Assembly: GCA_947167455.1 (NCBI GenBank) | Contig: CAMVIB010000007.1 | Span: 1-64,000, forward strand | From: an uncultured Prevotellaceae bacterium | Lineage (GTDB): Bacteria; Bacteroidota; Bacteroidia; Bacteroidales; Bacteroidaceae | Length of the DNA stretch: 64,000 nt | Reading direction: 5' to 3' | Part shown: positions 1 to 9,709 of the stretch, one piece after another | Layout of the letters: the number at the start of each line of letters is the position of its first letter | How positions within the stretch are numbered: position 1 is the stretch's first letter | Made by a program: the position numbers and the translations under genes | Notes under the pieces: generated by a model | What the model saw: the letters and a program-made list of their open reading frames with translations, nothing else | Told to the model about the DNA's origin: nothing | Database searches by the model: none

Positions 1-977
1 GACGGGAAGTTCTTCCAGTAGTCGGGCTTGGGGTTCTGTGAGTTGTTGTACTGCAGACGCGTGCCGCTGTACATGGCATATTTGCCGTAGAGTGAGGTGG
101 TGAGCTTGAGGTTGTCGCGGATGGCGAAGTCCCACGTCATGAGCAGCGACGGCTCGAAGTTGTTGACTACGCGCGAGTTCCTCACCTTGCCGTCCTGATA
201 GCCCCAGTAGGGGTTGTACAGGTAGTCGTTGGCCAGCCAGTAGGCCTCGTCGGTGCTGGCACCCTGCTGTGCACGCTCCGTGGGGTTGCCCCATGTGGCG
301 ATGTTCAGGCTGTGGCGTGTGCCCCACTTCTTCTGCAGCGAGAGGAAGTAGGCCAGCGAGTTATAGAACGTGCCATCGACGGCCGCCGTCTTGTGGTTTG
401 CCCAGCGGTAGCCCACGGTGCCGAAGAATGCCCAGCCACGCTGGCTCAGGCCCGTGCCGAAGGTGTACATCGCGCGCAATGTGTAGTTGCGGTTCAGTCC
501 CGAGAGCGTCACCTTATGCCCGGCGGCATAGTTGCTGGCACGGAAGTCGTAGTTGTTGCTGCCTCCGAGGGCGGCGACGCCGAAGTTGTTAGTCTCGAAG
601 GGCGACGCGTAGTCGATGCCGCGGGTGGCATCGTTCATGCCGCCGATGGTCGAGTACGAGAAGCGCCCGTTCTCTATGGAATTCACCTGGACACCGTTCA
701 TATAGATGTCGTTGTACTTCTGGTCCAGGGCGCGGAACTTGAAGCGCAAGGGGCTGAAGAGGTAGCCCACATTGCTGGTATAGACGTTCGAGCTGGAGTT
801 GATCTGGATGACGTCCTGAGTGGCATCGGCATCCTCGTCGAGCTGCGACTCCGTGAAGATGAAGGAGGCGGCATCGTCCTTCACTGCTTTCTCGGCATCG
901 CTCACTACAGGCTCTTGGGCGTACACGTAGCTGCTAAGGCATAGCATCGCGGCAGCAGGTAGTAGGTTCTTTCTCAT
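1..977 (-). CDS. TonB-dependent receptor / outer-membrane beta-barrel protein, partial (N-terminal part; runs off window start)
   Basis: Minus-strand reading from ATG at 977: MRKNLLPAAAMLCLSSYVYAQEPVVSDAEKAV... signal peptide followed by aromatic-rich barrel-like segments; no stop before position 1. Confidence 0.6.
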   Translation of the reverse strand, partial: MRKNLLPAAAMLCLSSYVYAQEPVVSDAEKAVKDDAASFIFTESQLDEDADATQDVIQINSSSNVYTSNVGYLFSPLRFKFRALDQKYNDIYMNGVQVNSIENGRFSYSTIGGMNDATRGIDYASPFETNNFGVAALGGSNNYDFRASNYAAGHKVTLSGLNRNYTLRAMYTFGTGLSQRGWAFFGTVGYRWANHKTAAVDGTFYNSLAYFLSLQKKWGTRHSLNIATWGNPTERAQQGASTDEAYWLANDYLYNPYWGYQDGKVRNSRVVNNFEPSLLMTWDFAIRDNLKLTTSLYGKYAMYSGTRLQYNNSQNPKPDYWKNFP

Positions 978-1152
978 TGGTCAGTGGTCTTTTTTAGCAT
1001 GATTTGGCCACAAAGAAAGCGAAAAAAGTTTGAACTTCAAAGCGAATTACGCTTTTTTTGTTATAAACAGCAAATTTATCACGTTTGTTTTCGTGCGTAT
1101 GCATAATTTTGTTAACTTTGCCCCCACAACTGCATCTATCATCTTCCGTCTC

Positions 1153-2202
1153 ATGAAACATCTTAACGCTACCCTTACCTTCGTGCTCCTGCTGTCAGCT
1201 GCCCTCTCCCACACCCGCGCTCAGGAGCGTCGCCTCAGCCTTTATGGCGTAGGCTTCTACAACCTCGAGAACCTCTTCGACATCACTCATGACGAGGGCA
1301 AGAACGACGAGGAATACCTCCCCGACGGCGCCAACCACTGGACGCAGATGAAGTATGAGCACAAGCTCAATAACATGTCGCGCACCCTGGCCGACATGGG
1401 CTGCGAGCGGCTCCCCGGCATAGGATGTGCCATCATCGGCGTCAGCGAGGTGGAGAATGCGCACTGCCTCACCGACCTCTGCGCACAGCCCCCGCTGGCC
1501 GAGCGCAACTTCAACTTCATACATGTCGAGGGGCCTGACCGTCGTGGCGTAGATTGCGCACTGCTCTACAACCCGCGTTTCTTCAAACCTTCGAAGTTCT
1601 GGCTGCAGCCATACCTCAACAGCGACGGCACAGTGCGCTACACGCGAGGCTTCCTCACCGTGCAGGGCACCCTGGCAGGCGACAGCGTTACGGCCATAGT
1701 ATGTCACTGGCCCTCGCGCTTCTCAGGCCCCGAGGCGCGCATCCAGGCCGGTCAGCAGGTGAGACAGGAGAAGGACAGCATCCTACGTGCCAACCCGCAG
1801 ATGAAGGTCTTCGTCATGGGCGATATGAACGACGACCCCATGGATCCTTCCATGGCCAAGGCGCTCGGCGCACGTCGCAAGATAGCTGACGTCACCGACG
1901 ATCAGATGTTCAACCCCTGGTGGCAGGTGCTCCTCGACGGTCGCGGCACGCTGCGCTATCAGGGTGGATGGAACCTCTTCGACCAGATTGTCATGACACC
2001 TAATGCCATCGACCGCGACGGCTCCAAGAGCTACCAGACCCTCACCTTCTTCAAGGCCGAGGTGCAGCGCTTCGAGTATCTTCTCCAGGACGACGGCAAG
2101 TTCAAGGGCAACCCCAAGCGCACCCACGCCAGCGGTGTCTGGCTCGACGGCTACAGCGATCACCTCCCCGTCGTGGCCTATTTCGTCCGTGAGGTGAAGT
2201 GA
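1153..2202 (+). CDS. Endonuclease/exonuclease/phosphatase family secreted protein
   Basis: ORF 1030-2202; likely start MKHLNATLTFVLLLSAALSHTRAQ (signal peptide); motifs FYNLENLFD, GVSEVEN, VFVMGDMNDDP, YSDHLPVVAYF. Confidence 0.85.
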   Translation: MKHLNATLTFVLLLSAALSHTRAQERRLSLYGVGFYNLENLFDITHDEGKNDEEYLPDGANHWTQMKYEHKLNNMSRTLADMGCERLPGIGCAIIGVSEVENAHCLTDLCAQPPLAERNFNFIHVEGPDRRGVDCALLYNPRFFKPSKFWLQPYLNSDGTVRYTRGFLTVQGTLAGDSVTAIVCHWPSRFSGPEARIQAGQQVRQEKDSILRANPQMKVFVMGDMNDDPMDPSMAKALGARRKIADVTDDQMFNPWWQVLLDGRGTLRYQGGWNLFDQIVMTPNAIDRDGSKSYQTLTFFKAEVQRFEYLLQDDGKFKGNPKRTHASGVWLDGYSDHLPVVAYFVREVK

Positions 2203-2280
2203 TAGCAGCCCAGAAGTTTAAAAAACGCTAAAGCTGTGCATTCTTTCACTCCTAAACTTTAAACTCTCATTTTTTTCCTT

Positions 2281-2288
2281 TACCTTTG
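2281..2288 (+). promoter_or_regulatory. Bacteroidetes-type -7 element (TACCTTTG) upstream of aldolase
   Basis: TAnnTTTG match about 65 bp upstream of the ATG at 2352. Confidence 0.5.
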
Positions 2289-2351
2289 CGGCGCCGTAAA
2301 CGAAAGAACGTTATTATCACATACACTTTAACCGTTTCATATTAAAACATT

Positions 2352-3350
2352 ATGGTAAGTTACAAAGAACTGGGCCTTGTCAACACCCGCGAGATGTTCA
2401 AGAAGGCCGTAGCCGGCGGATATGCCATTCCCGCTTTCAACTTCAACACCATGGAGCAGATGCAGGCCATCGTGCAGGCTGCCGTAGAGACAAAGTCACC
2501 TGTCATCATGCAGGTCAGCAAGGGCGCCCGCGCATACGCCAACGGCACCATCCTCCGCTACATGGCTCAGGGTGCCGTGGAGTATGCCAAGGAGCTTGGC
2601 TGCCCCAACCCCCAGATAGCCCTTCACCTCGACCACGGCGACAGCTTCGAGATCTGCAAGGAGTGCATCGACAATGGCTTCTCAAGCGTCATGTTCGACG
2701 GCAGTGCCCTCCCCTACGAGGAGAACATCGCCATCACAAAGAAGGTCGTGGAGTATGCACATCAGTACGACGTCACCGTCGAGGCTGAGCTCGGTGTCCT
2801 CGCCGGCGTAGAAGACGAGGTCAGCGCTGCCGAGAGCCACTACACACGCCCCGAGGAGGTCGTGGATTTCAGCACACGCAGCGGATGCGACAGCCTCGCC
2901 ATATCCATCGGCACAAGCCACGGAGCATATAAGTTCACACCCGAGCAGTGCACACGCGACCCCAAGACCGGGAAGCTCGTGCCGCCACCACTCGCCTTCG
3001 ATATCCTTCATGAGATAGAGAAACGCATCCCGGGATTCCCCATCGTGCTCCACGGCTCAAGCTCCGTGCCTCAGGATGAGGTCGATACCATCAACAAGTA
3101 TGGCGGCAAGCTCCCCGATGCCGTAGGCATACCCGAGGAGCAGCTCCGCGAAGCCAGCAAGAGTGCTGTCTGCAAGATCAATATCGACAGCGACAGCCGT
3201 CTGGCCATGACAGCTGCCATCCGCAAGCACCTCGCCGAGAACCCCAGCCACTTCGACCCGCGCCAGTACCTCAAGCCCGCACGCGAGAACATGAAGAAGA
3301 TGTACATCCACAAGATTGTGAATGTCCTCGGCAGCAACGACAAGCTCTAA
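2352..3350 (+). CDS. fba: Class II fructose-1,6-bisphosphate aldolase
   Basis: 332 aa; MVSYKELGLVNTREMFKKAVAGGYAIPAFNFNTMEQMQAI, HLDHGDSFE, VLHGSSSVP. Confidence 0.93.
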   Translation: MVSYKELGLVNTREMFKKAVAGGYAIPAFNFNTMEQMQAIVQAAVETKSPVIMQVSKGARAYANGTILRYMAQGAVEYAKELGCPNPQIALHLDHGDSFEICKECIDNGFSSVMFDGSALPYEENIAITKKVVEYAHQYDVTVEAELGVLAGVEDEVSAAESHYTRPEEVVDFSTRSGCDSLAISIGTSHGAYKFTPEQCTRDPKTGKLVPPPLAFDILHEIEKRIPGFPIVLHGSSSVPQDEVDTINKYGGKLPDAVGIPEEQLREASKSAVCKINIDSDSRLAMTAAIRKHLAENPSHFDPRQYLKPARENMKKMYIHKIVNVLGSNDKL

Positions 3351-3373
3351 ATACACACACATCACATCCAACG

Positions 3374-3403
3374 AAAGGGAGCCGACGGCTCCCTTTCCTT
3401 TTT
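3374..3403 (+). terminator. Rho-independent terminator of aldolase gene
   Basis: AAAGGGAGCC-GAC-GGCTCCCTTT stem followed by CCTTTTT. Confidence 0.8.
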
Positions 3404-3428
3404 GCATCCCTTCCCCAAAAATATAATA

Positions 3429-4244
3429 ATGTTCGCGCGCGATACCTCTCTCCCGCAATACCTCGCCGAACTGGCCAGCCGCTACGAGACCCCCGCCTTC
3501 CTGCCCGCCGACCCGTCATGGTTCATGCATCAGGTCAGCGGCGACGCCAATCGCGAGGCCATGGCATTCGTCGCCGCCGCCATAAGCTATGGCAGCCGCC
3601 GGCAGTTCATGCCCAAGATACAGGCCATCCTCGATGCTACCGGCGGCGACGTCTATGCATGGCTGCGCCAGCGTGCTTTCGCCGATGCCGCTTCGTCGCC
3701 CCTTTCCTTCCGGCCCGACGACACGCGATGCTTCTACCGCCTGCAGACGTGTGCCGACATCTATACCTTCCTCAGCGCCACAGCAGCTCTCTTGCAGCAA
3801 CACGGCTCCATCCGCCGTTTTGCGGAACATGCCATAGCGACATCCACCTTGCCGCCGCCACGACAAAGGCCGCAGGCGTTGCCCACACTCGCCGTCATAG
3901 ATGCCCTCGCTCGCCATTTCTCAGCCTGCGGGAGCCGGGGCGTAATACCAAAAGACACCACGTCGGCATGCAAGCGCGTCTGCATGTTCATGCGATGGAT
4001 GGTGCGCAGAGAGTCGCCAATCGACCTCGGACTCTGGGCCGACATCATCGCCCCTGATGCCCTCATCATGCCACTCGACACCCACGTCATGCAGCAGGCA
4101 GCACGTCTCCGTCTCATGGCATCTGCCACGACATCGATGTCCAACGCCCTGCGCCTCACCGACACCGTGGCGCATTTCTTCCCCGACGACCCTCTCCGTG
4201 CCGACTTCGCCCTCTTCGGATATGGCGTCGATGAAGCCACGTAA
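3429..4244 (+). CDS. TIGR02757/DUF2400-like family protein
   Basis: MFARDTSLPQYLAELASRYETPAFLPADPSWFMHQ... ; PIDLGLWADIIAPDALIMPLDTHVMQ; family resemblance from memory. Confidence 0.7.
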   Translation: MFARDTSLPQYLAELASRYETPAFLPADPSWFMHQVSGDANREAMAFVAAAISYGSRRQFMPKIQAILDATGGDVYAWLRQRAFADAASSPLSFRPDDTRCFYRLQTCADIYTFLSATAALLQQHGSIRRFAEHAIATSTLPPPRQRPQALPTLAVIDALARHFSACGSRGVIPKDTTSACKRVCMFMRWMVRRESPIDLGLWADIIAPDALIMPLDTHVMQQAARLRLMASATTSMSNALRLTDTVAHFFPDDPLRADFALFGYGVDEAT

Positions 4245-4318
4245 GGGCTTTTTGTCGCCGTCACTGACCGATATCAGTCAAAAAAAGTCGTGTTTGATGA
4301 ACTTTTCAAGCAAAATAC

Positions 4319-4349
4319 TTTGTGGTAACGCAAATTATAGCTATCTTCG
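4319..4349 (+). promoter_or_regulatory. Putative Bacteroidetes promoter (TTTG-N19-TATCTTCG) upstream of fimbrillin gene
   Basis: -33 TTTG at 4319-4322 and -7-like TATCTTCG at 4342-4349 with 19-nt spacing. Confidence 0.45.
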
Positions 4350-4436
4350 CAAATCCATTTAAGCTGTTGCTATGGCATATTGTTCTTACATATAGAGACG
4401 CAAAGCATGAACAACAAACTATAATTCCATACCACT

Positions 4437-6650
4437 ATGAGAAAACTTCGTTATTCACTTTCCATCGGTCTCACTGTCGTGGCTGCTCTCTTCACTGCCC
4501 ACACCTTCCAGGCATGTACGTCCGACAATGACGTTACCGCCACACCGTTGACCTCCAGCGATTACCAGCGTGCAACGAATGCCGTGCGCTTCTCGACTTA
4601 CATGGCCACAAGCCCCACCACACGCGCCGGCTATGAGGGTGGCATCACCACACAGGAGCTGAAAGACCTCGACGCACTGGGCGCACACAGCGACGCCCTC
4701 ACCCACGGCTTCGGCGTCTTCGGCTACTACACCGGCACCGCCGACTATGCCCAGAACACCATCGCCAACTTCATGTACAACCAGCAGGTCTATTACGACA
4801 AGGCCAAGGAAGGCCAGGGCTACGTCACCGAGTGGACCTACTCACCCTTGAAGTACTGGCCCAACGAGGTGCAGGACGGCGCCGCCACACCGGCATGGAT
4901 GGTCGATGACCAGGACGAGGACCAGAACAACAACCAGGCCTACACCGACGGCACCCACGGCGGCAAGGTGAGCTTCTTCGCCTACGCTCCCTTCGTGGGA
5001 TGGAACGATGCCAAGGACGCCCTCAAGGACCACTACACCACCACCGACGCCACCTACGGCATCATCGCCATCAACGGCATCGCAGGCCGCGACGGCGCAC
5101 AGGGCACACCCGGCACCGGCTCGTGGAAGCAGGGCGACCCCGTCATCACTTATGTCGTAAACCCCGTAGGCTCCAAGGTCGTTGACCTGCTCTGGGGTAC
5201 CGCCGGCAACACCAGCGTCGGCGTGACAGCCACCAGCGAGGGCGTCACCGGCGCCGGCAACAACGGCGAGCACAACATCCCCGCCGGCACCCCCTACCAG
5301 CAGCAGATCCTGAGTCCCTACTACGTCAACGCCAACCTCACCAAGCAGAAGACGACAGGCACCGTGAGCATCGCCTTCAAGCACGCCCTGGCCAAGGTGG
5401 GCGGCTCAGAGGCCAACAGCACGGCAGGCTCCACCGTGCGCCATGGTCTGCTCATACAGCTCGACCTTGACGACCAGAAGGGTGCCGAGGAAGGCGGCCT
5501 CCTCGAGTCCATACTCCCCGCAGACCCCCTCTACCAGTCCGGTCAGAACGAGCACCAGACAAAGGTCACCGTCAGCAACGTAACCATCACCGCACGCTCG
5601 CTCACCAAGGACGCCACCGACAAGACTCCCGGCCAGACAGGCTACACAGCCACCTACCTCAAGCAGCTCAAGGGCGACCTGAACCTGGCCACAGGTCAGT
5701 GGACGCTGACAGGCGCTACGACCACCGACGTCGCACAGGCCGCCACGACGACACACGTCGTCACACAGAATGCATCCGATGCCAACTCGGCAGGCGTAAT
5801 CAGCTCCAAGATAAAGGAACCCACCAACTACACTGGCCAGTACACCACCGACTTCTTCAAGAGCAACATACCTCTTGGCGTGCTCACCACACCGCAGAAT
5901 GTGTATGAGAACGAGGCATACCCCCTCGTCTTCATCCCCGGCACATGGCCCGAGCTTGTCGCCACCGTGACCTACACCGTGCGCACCCTCGACGAGAACC
6001 TGGCCTACAACTACTCCGAGGTGACACAGAAGATTACCAAGAAGGTGACATTCAAGGACGCCGTCCTGCTCAACAAGCAGTACTCGCTGCTCATGCACCT
6101 GGGCCTGACCTCCGTGAAGTTCACCGCCACCGTCGATGACTGGGACAACACCATCAGCACCACCGAGTCCGGCAGCTCATACGCCAGCGTTGATGAGGAG
6201 GCCATAGAGCACATCTACATCCCGCGCAACGTGGGCGAGACCACCTCCCCCGGCACCGAGACCGCCATCACCCTCGGCGGCAAGTCGTATGTCATCGTCT
6301 TCAGCCAGACAGGCATACCCGAGGGCGCAACCTACTTCTCCACCGAGGCGCCGCTCACCATCTCGGCCTACGAGCTCGGCAACGGCGGCGCACGCACCAA
6401 GGTCACGCTCGACGGCACCACCAACAAGATTGCCGTGGAGTGCCGCGCCAGCCACACCCACTTCCACCGCGGCACGGCAGGCGAATACACCTATACCGGC
6501 GGCGACCTCATCCTCACCACTCAGGATGCCGACAAGACCATCATCCACGCACCCGTGGACATCACCCTGACCATCGGCGGTGTCACCACCACGGCCCAGT
6601 CCACCATCTACATCTGGCCGTCGGCCAACCTGCCCTACTATCTACAATAA
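4437..6650 (+). CDS. Fimbrillin family lipoprotein
   Basis: Lipobox FQAC after MRKLRYSLSIGLTVVAALFTAHT; TTRAG processing-like motif; NLTKQKTTGTVSIAFKHALAKVGG shared with the 36725-38770 paralogue. Confidence 0.85.
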   Translation: MRKLRYSLSIGLTVVAALFTAHTFQACTSDNDVTATPLTSSDYQRATNAVRFSTYMATSPTTRAGYEGGITTQELKDLDALGAHSDALTHGFGVFGYYTGTADYAQNTIANFMYNQQVYYDKAKEGQGYVTEWTYSPLKYWPNEVQDGAATPAWMVDDQDEDQNNNQAYTDGTHGGKVSFFAYAPFVGWNDAKDALKDHYTTTDATYGIIAINGIAGRDGAQGTPGTGSWKQGDPVITYVVNPVGSKVVDLLWGTAGNTSVGVTATSEGVTGAGNNGEHNIPAGTPYQQQILSPYYVNANLTKQKTTGTVSIAFKHALAKVGGSEANSTAGSTVRHGLLIQLDLDDQKGAEEGGLLESILPADPLYQSGQNEHQTKVTVSNVTITARSLTKDATDKTPGQTGYTATYLKQLKGDLNLATGQWTLTGATTTDVAQAATTTHVVTQNASDANSAGVISSKIKEPTNYTGQYTTDFFKSNIPLGVLTTPQNVYENEAYPLVFIPGTWPELVATVTYTVRTLDENLAYNYSEVTQKITKKVTFKDAVLLNKQYSLLMHLGLTSVKFTATVDDWDNTISTTESGSSYASVDEEAIEHIYIPRNVGETTSPGTETAITLGGKSYVIVFSQTGIPEGATYFSTEAPLTISAYELGNGGARTKVTLDGTTNKIAVECRASHTHFHRGTAGEYTYTGGDLILTTQDADKTIIHAPVDITLTIGGVTTTAQSTIYIWPSANLPYYLQ

Positions 6651-6656
6651 TACTCC

Positions 6657-6726
6657 TTAGGGGCGTAACATAACTCGCTTAGGCAAGTCGCATGGCTTGC
6701 CTAAGCGAGTTGCGTTACGCCCCTAA
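6657..6726. repeat. Long imperfect palindrome (31-nt arms, 29/31 paired, 8-nt loop)
   Basis: TTAGGGGCGTAACATAACTCGCTTAGGCAAG / CTTGCCTAAGCGAGTTGCGTTACGCCCCTAA directly after the fimbrillin stop. Confidence 0.85.
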
Positions 6727-6781
6727 ACCCTTACATCTCATCACCCACCCACCCTTTTTTCGGTAAAAAAATGCGAAAACC

Positions 6782-6813
6782 TTTGGCCGTCTGACTAATA
6801 AATCTTACCTTTG
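6782..6813 (+). promoter_or_regulatory. Bacteroidetes promoter (TTTG-N20-TACCTTTG)
   Basis: -33 TTTG at 6782-6785, -7 TACCTTTG at 6806-6813, upstream of CDS at 6877. Confidence 0.7.
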
Positions 6814-6876
6814 TACCCCAAATGAGGGGCGAAGGACTGAAACCTCATTTGTTTTCTTAATTATAATTGTATAGAT

Positions 6877-8061
6877 ATGAACTCGCTTGAACTGAAATAC
6901 GGGTGCAACCCCAACCAGAAGCCCTCGCGAATCTTCATGGACGACGGTTCCGAACTGCCCATTACCGTCCTCAGCGGACGACCGGGCTACATCAACTTCC
7001 TCGACGCTTTCAACGCTTGGCAGCTCGTCAGCGAGCTGCGGCAGGCAACAGGGATGCCGGCGGCAGCAAGCTTCAAGCATGTCTCGCCGGCAGGAGCTGC
7101 CGTGGGACTCCCCATGAGCGACACCCTGCGGCACATCTACTGGGTAGATGACATCGACTTCCCTCTGACACCTATCGCAACAGCCTATGCACGCGCACGA
7201 GGTGCCGACCGCATGTCGTCCTACGGCGACTTCATCGCCCTCTCCGACACCTGCGACCGCGCCACCGCACTCCTCATCAAGCGCGAGGTGAGCGACGGAG
7301 TCATAGCACCGGCCTACGACGACGACGCCCTCGACATCCTCCGCGCCAAGCGCAACGGCACATACAATGTCATACAGATCGACCCCGCCTACCGACCCGC
7401 TCCCGTGGAGCGTAAGCAGGTCTTTGGAGTGACTTTCGAACAGGGACGCAATGAGGTGCGGCTCGACGACCCGGCACTTTTCGCCAACATTCCCACACAG
7501 GCCAAGAACTTCCCCGACGAGGCACGGCGCGACCTCATGATTGCCCTCATCACCCTCAAATACACCCAGAGCAACAGCGTATGCTATGCCAAGGACGGAC
7601 AGGCTATCGGCATCGGCGCAGGACAGCAGAGCCGCATCCACTGCACACGACTCGCCGGACAGAAGGCCGACATCTGGTGGCTGCGCCAGCACCCACAGGT
7701 CATGGCACTGCCCTTCCTGCCGGGCATACGGCGCGCCGACCGCGACAACACCATCGACATATACATCAGCGATGACTACGACGACGTGCTGCGCGACGGC
7801 GAGTGGCAGCGTTTCTTCACCGAGAGGCCCGAACCCCTCACACGTCAGCAGAAAGCCGAGTGGGTGGCACAGCTGCGTGGCGTGAGCCTCGGCTCAGACG
7901 CCTTCTTCCCCTTCGGCGACAACATCGAGCGTGCCCACAAGAGTGGGGTAGAGTGGGTGGCACAGGCCGGAGGCAGCGTGCGCGACGACCATGTCATCGC
8001 TACCTGCGACCGCTACGGCATCGCCATGGCATTCACAGGAGTGAGACTCTTCCACCATTAA
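6877..8061 (+). CDS. Phosphoribosylaminoimidazolecarboxamide (AICAR) formyltransferase, PurH-like
   Basis: 394 aa; LKYGCNPNQKPSRI, ASFKHVSPAGAAVG, YTQSNSVCYAKDGQAIGIGAGQQSRIHCTRLAGQKAD. Confidence 0.9.
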   Translation: MNSLELKYGCNPNQKPSRIFMDDGSELPITVLSGRPGYINFLDAFNAWQLVSELRQATGMPAAASFKHVSPAGAAVGLPMSDTLRHIYWVDDIDFPLTPIATAYARARGADRMSSYGDFIALSDTCDRATALLIKREVSDGVIAPAYDDDALDILRAKRNGTYNVIQIDPAYRPAPVERKQVFGVTFEQGRNEVRLDDPALFANIPTQAKNFPDEARRDLMIALITLKYTQSNSVCYAKDGQAIGIGAGQQSRIHCTRLAGQKADIWWLRQHPQVMALPFLPGIRRADRDNTIDIYISDDYDDVLRDGEWQRFFTERPEPLTRQQKAEWVAQLRGVSLGSDAFFPFGDNIERAHKSGVEWVAQAGGSVRDDHVIATCDRYGIAMAFTGVRLFHH

Positions 8062-8073
8062 ACCAACACTACT

Positions 8074-8262
8074 ATGGACGCCCTCGACATCGCCATGCAG
8101 GCGGGTATCACCTTCCGAAAAGCCCCGGCGGCATCCACTACCGACGACGGCCGCGTACGCACCAAGGCACGCAAGAAGGGCTACGTCACCGGAGCACATG
8201 GTTCTGCTTCGGCACAGAAGAAAGCTGACATACGACGGCGACGTGCCAACCGCCACAAGTAA
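8074..8262 (+). CDS. Small basic hypothetical protein (62 aa)
   Basis: Short ORF 12 nt after the formyltransferase stop; Lys/Arg-rich C-terminus; no family recognised. Confidence 0.3.
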   Translation: MDALDIAMQAGITFRKAPAASTTDDGRVRTKARKKGYVTGAHGSASAQKKADIRRRRANRHK

Positions 8263-8317
8263 CAAGACCAAAACATTCTGAACCACGAACCGACTTTCGG
8301 AACATAACCATGACTCA

Positions 8318-9709
8318 CTGCGACGGCTTGCTGCCGTCGTCACAATAGCAATGACACTCGTCGCCTGCACGGCCGACGATGATGCCGCACGTGACAGCAC
8401 ACCCGCTGACGCCACGCCACTGACCTTCGACACCTACCTCGCACAGACTCCCGAGTCACGTGCCATAATCGATGACATCGACGCCCTGCGCGCAGTGGGA
8501 TTCGGAGTCTATGCCTACTATACCCCCAACGGCGACTACGCCCACAACACCACCGAGCCCAACTTCATGTACAACCAGCACGTGGAGTACAAGGCTTCAT
8601 TCGGCGCGCCATACGTCACATCGTGGACATACTTCCCCATCAAGTTCTGGCCCAACGACTACAGCACTGGTGCCGTCGATGACCAGGATGACGACACCGG
8701 CAACAACCCCGCCACGGGTTCACGACCCGACCGCCTGTCGTTCTTCGCGTATGCACCATACGCCGAGGCCAACGCCGACGGCACGCTGACAGCATCTTCC
8801 TCGACAGGCATCACCGCCCTATCAGCAAATAGTGTCAACGGCGACCCCCTCGTCTCATACACCATCACATCATGTCGCCCTGACCTCGCCGATGCTCCCG
8901 ATATCCTCTGGGGCGTGGATGCCGCAACAGGTCTGCCGCACCGCAACCTCACAAAGCAACGCACCGACGAGACAGTGGCGTTCGCCTTCCGGCATGCCTT
9001 GGCCAAGCTGCGCGTATATGTGTGCGCCGTGGCCGACGAGGTGGCACCTGGCACTGGTACCATCGATGGCGAGACGCGCATACTCATCAACAGCATCAGC
9101 GTCAGCGGCAATGCCACGTCATCGGCAAAGCTCAACCTCAACAACACCGTTGCCAACACACCCATCTGGCAGGAGGCCGGCAGCTCTGCCGTGGAGTTCA
9201 AGGCTCCCACCGACGCCACCATCAACCCAGTCATCTACGCCCACACACCGCTTTACGACCGCAACGGGGCTGCCATCGACATGAGCGACATCAGCTCCTT
9301 CCTCGGCCACACCCCATCCTACTGGGACACGGGCGACAACTTCTCACACCTCCCCGCTGGCGTCAGCACCACGCCGCAAAGCATTTTTGCCACCGACGAC
9401 TACGCCTATCTCTTCATCCCGCTCAGCACCGTCAGTGCGCCTCTCACCGACCTGACGTTCAACGTCAGCTACACCGTCATTACGCGCGACCCGGCACTCG
9501 TCCGCAACGACCCTGCAGGATTCTCCATCGTCACCAACGACATCAACCGCACACTCTCCCTCGCAACACCTTTCCAGGGCGGGAAGGAATATGCCGTGCG
9601 CCTGCTGCTCGGCATGACATCAGTCAAGTTCGAGGCCACCGTCAACGACTGGGGCAGCGGCGACAATACTGAAGTCTATATGCCACAAAACCAAGAGAAA
9701 ACGCCATGA
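8318..9709 (+). CDS. Fimbrillin family lipoprotein (start codon uncertain; CTG at 8318 or ATG at 8351)
   Basis: ORF track begins at ATG 8351 (MTLVACTADDD) but the frame is open upstream, giving LRRLAAVVTIAMTLVAC, a good lipoprotein signal; fimbrillin motifs NLTKQRTDETVAFAFRHALAKLRV. Confidence 0.75.
   Translation: MRRLAAVVTIAMTLVACTADDDAARDSTPADATPLTFDTYLAQTPESRAIIDDIDALRAVGFGVYAYYTPNGDYAHNTTEPNFMYNQHVEYKASFGAPYVTSWTYFPIKFWPNDYSTGAVDDQDDDTGNNPATGSRPDRLSFFAYAPYAEANADGTLTASSSTGITALSANSVNGDPLVSYTITSCRPDLADAPDILWGVDAATGLPHRNLTKQRTDETVAFAFRHALAKLRVYVCAVADEVAPGTGTIDGETRILINSISVSGNATSSAKLNLNNTVANTPIWQEAGSSAVEFKAPTDATINPVIYAHTPLYDRNGAAIDMSDISSFLGHTPSYWDTGDNFSHLPAGVSTTPQSIFATDDYAYLFIPLSTVSAPLTDLTFNVSYTVITRDPALVRNDPAGFSIVTNDINRTLSLATPFQGGKEYAVRLLLGMTSVKFEATVNDWGSGDNTEVYMPQNQEKTP

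Noticed and set aside
312-944. 210-aa plus-strand ORF and similar long ORFs in the first kb
   Set aside because: Antisense shadow of the TonB-dependent receptor frame in GC-rich DNA.
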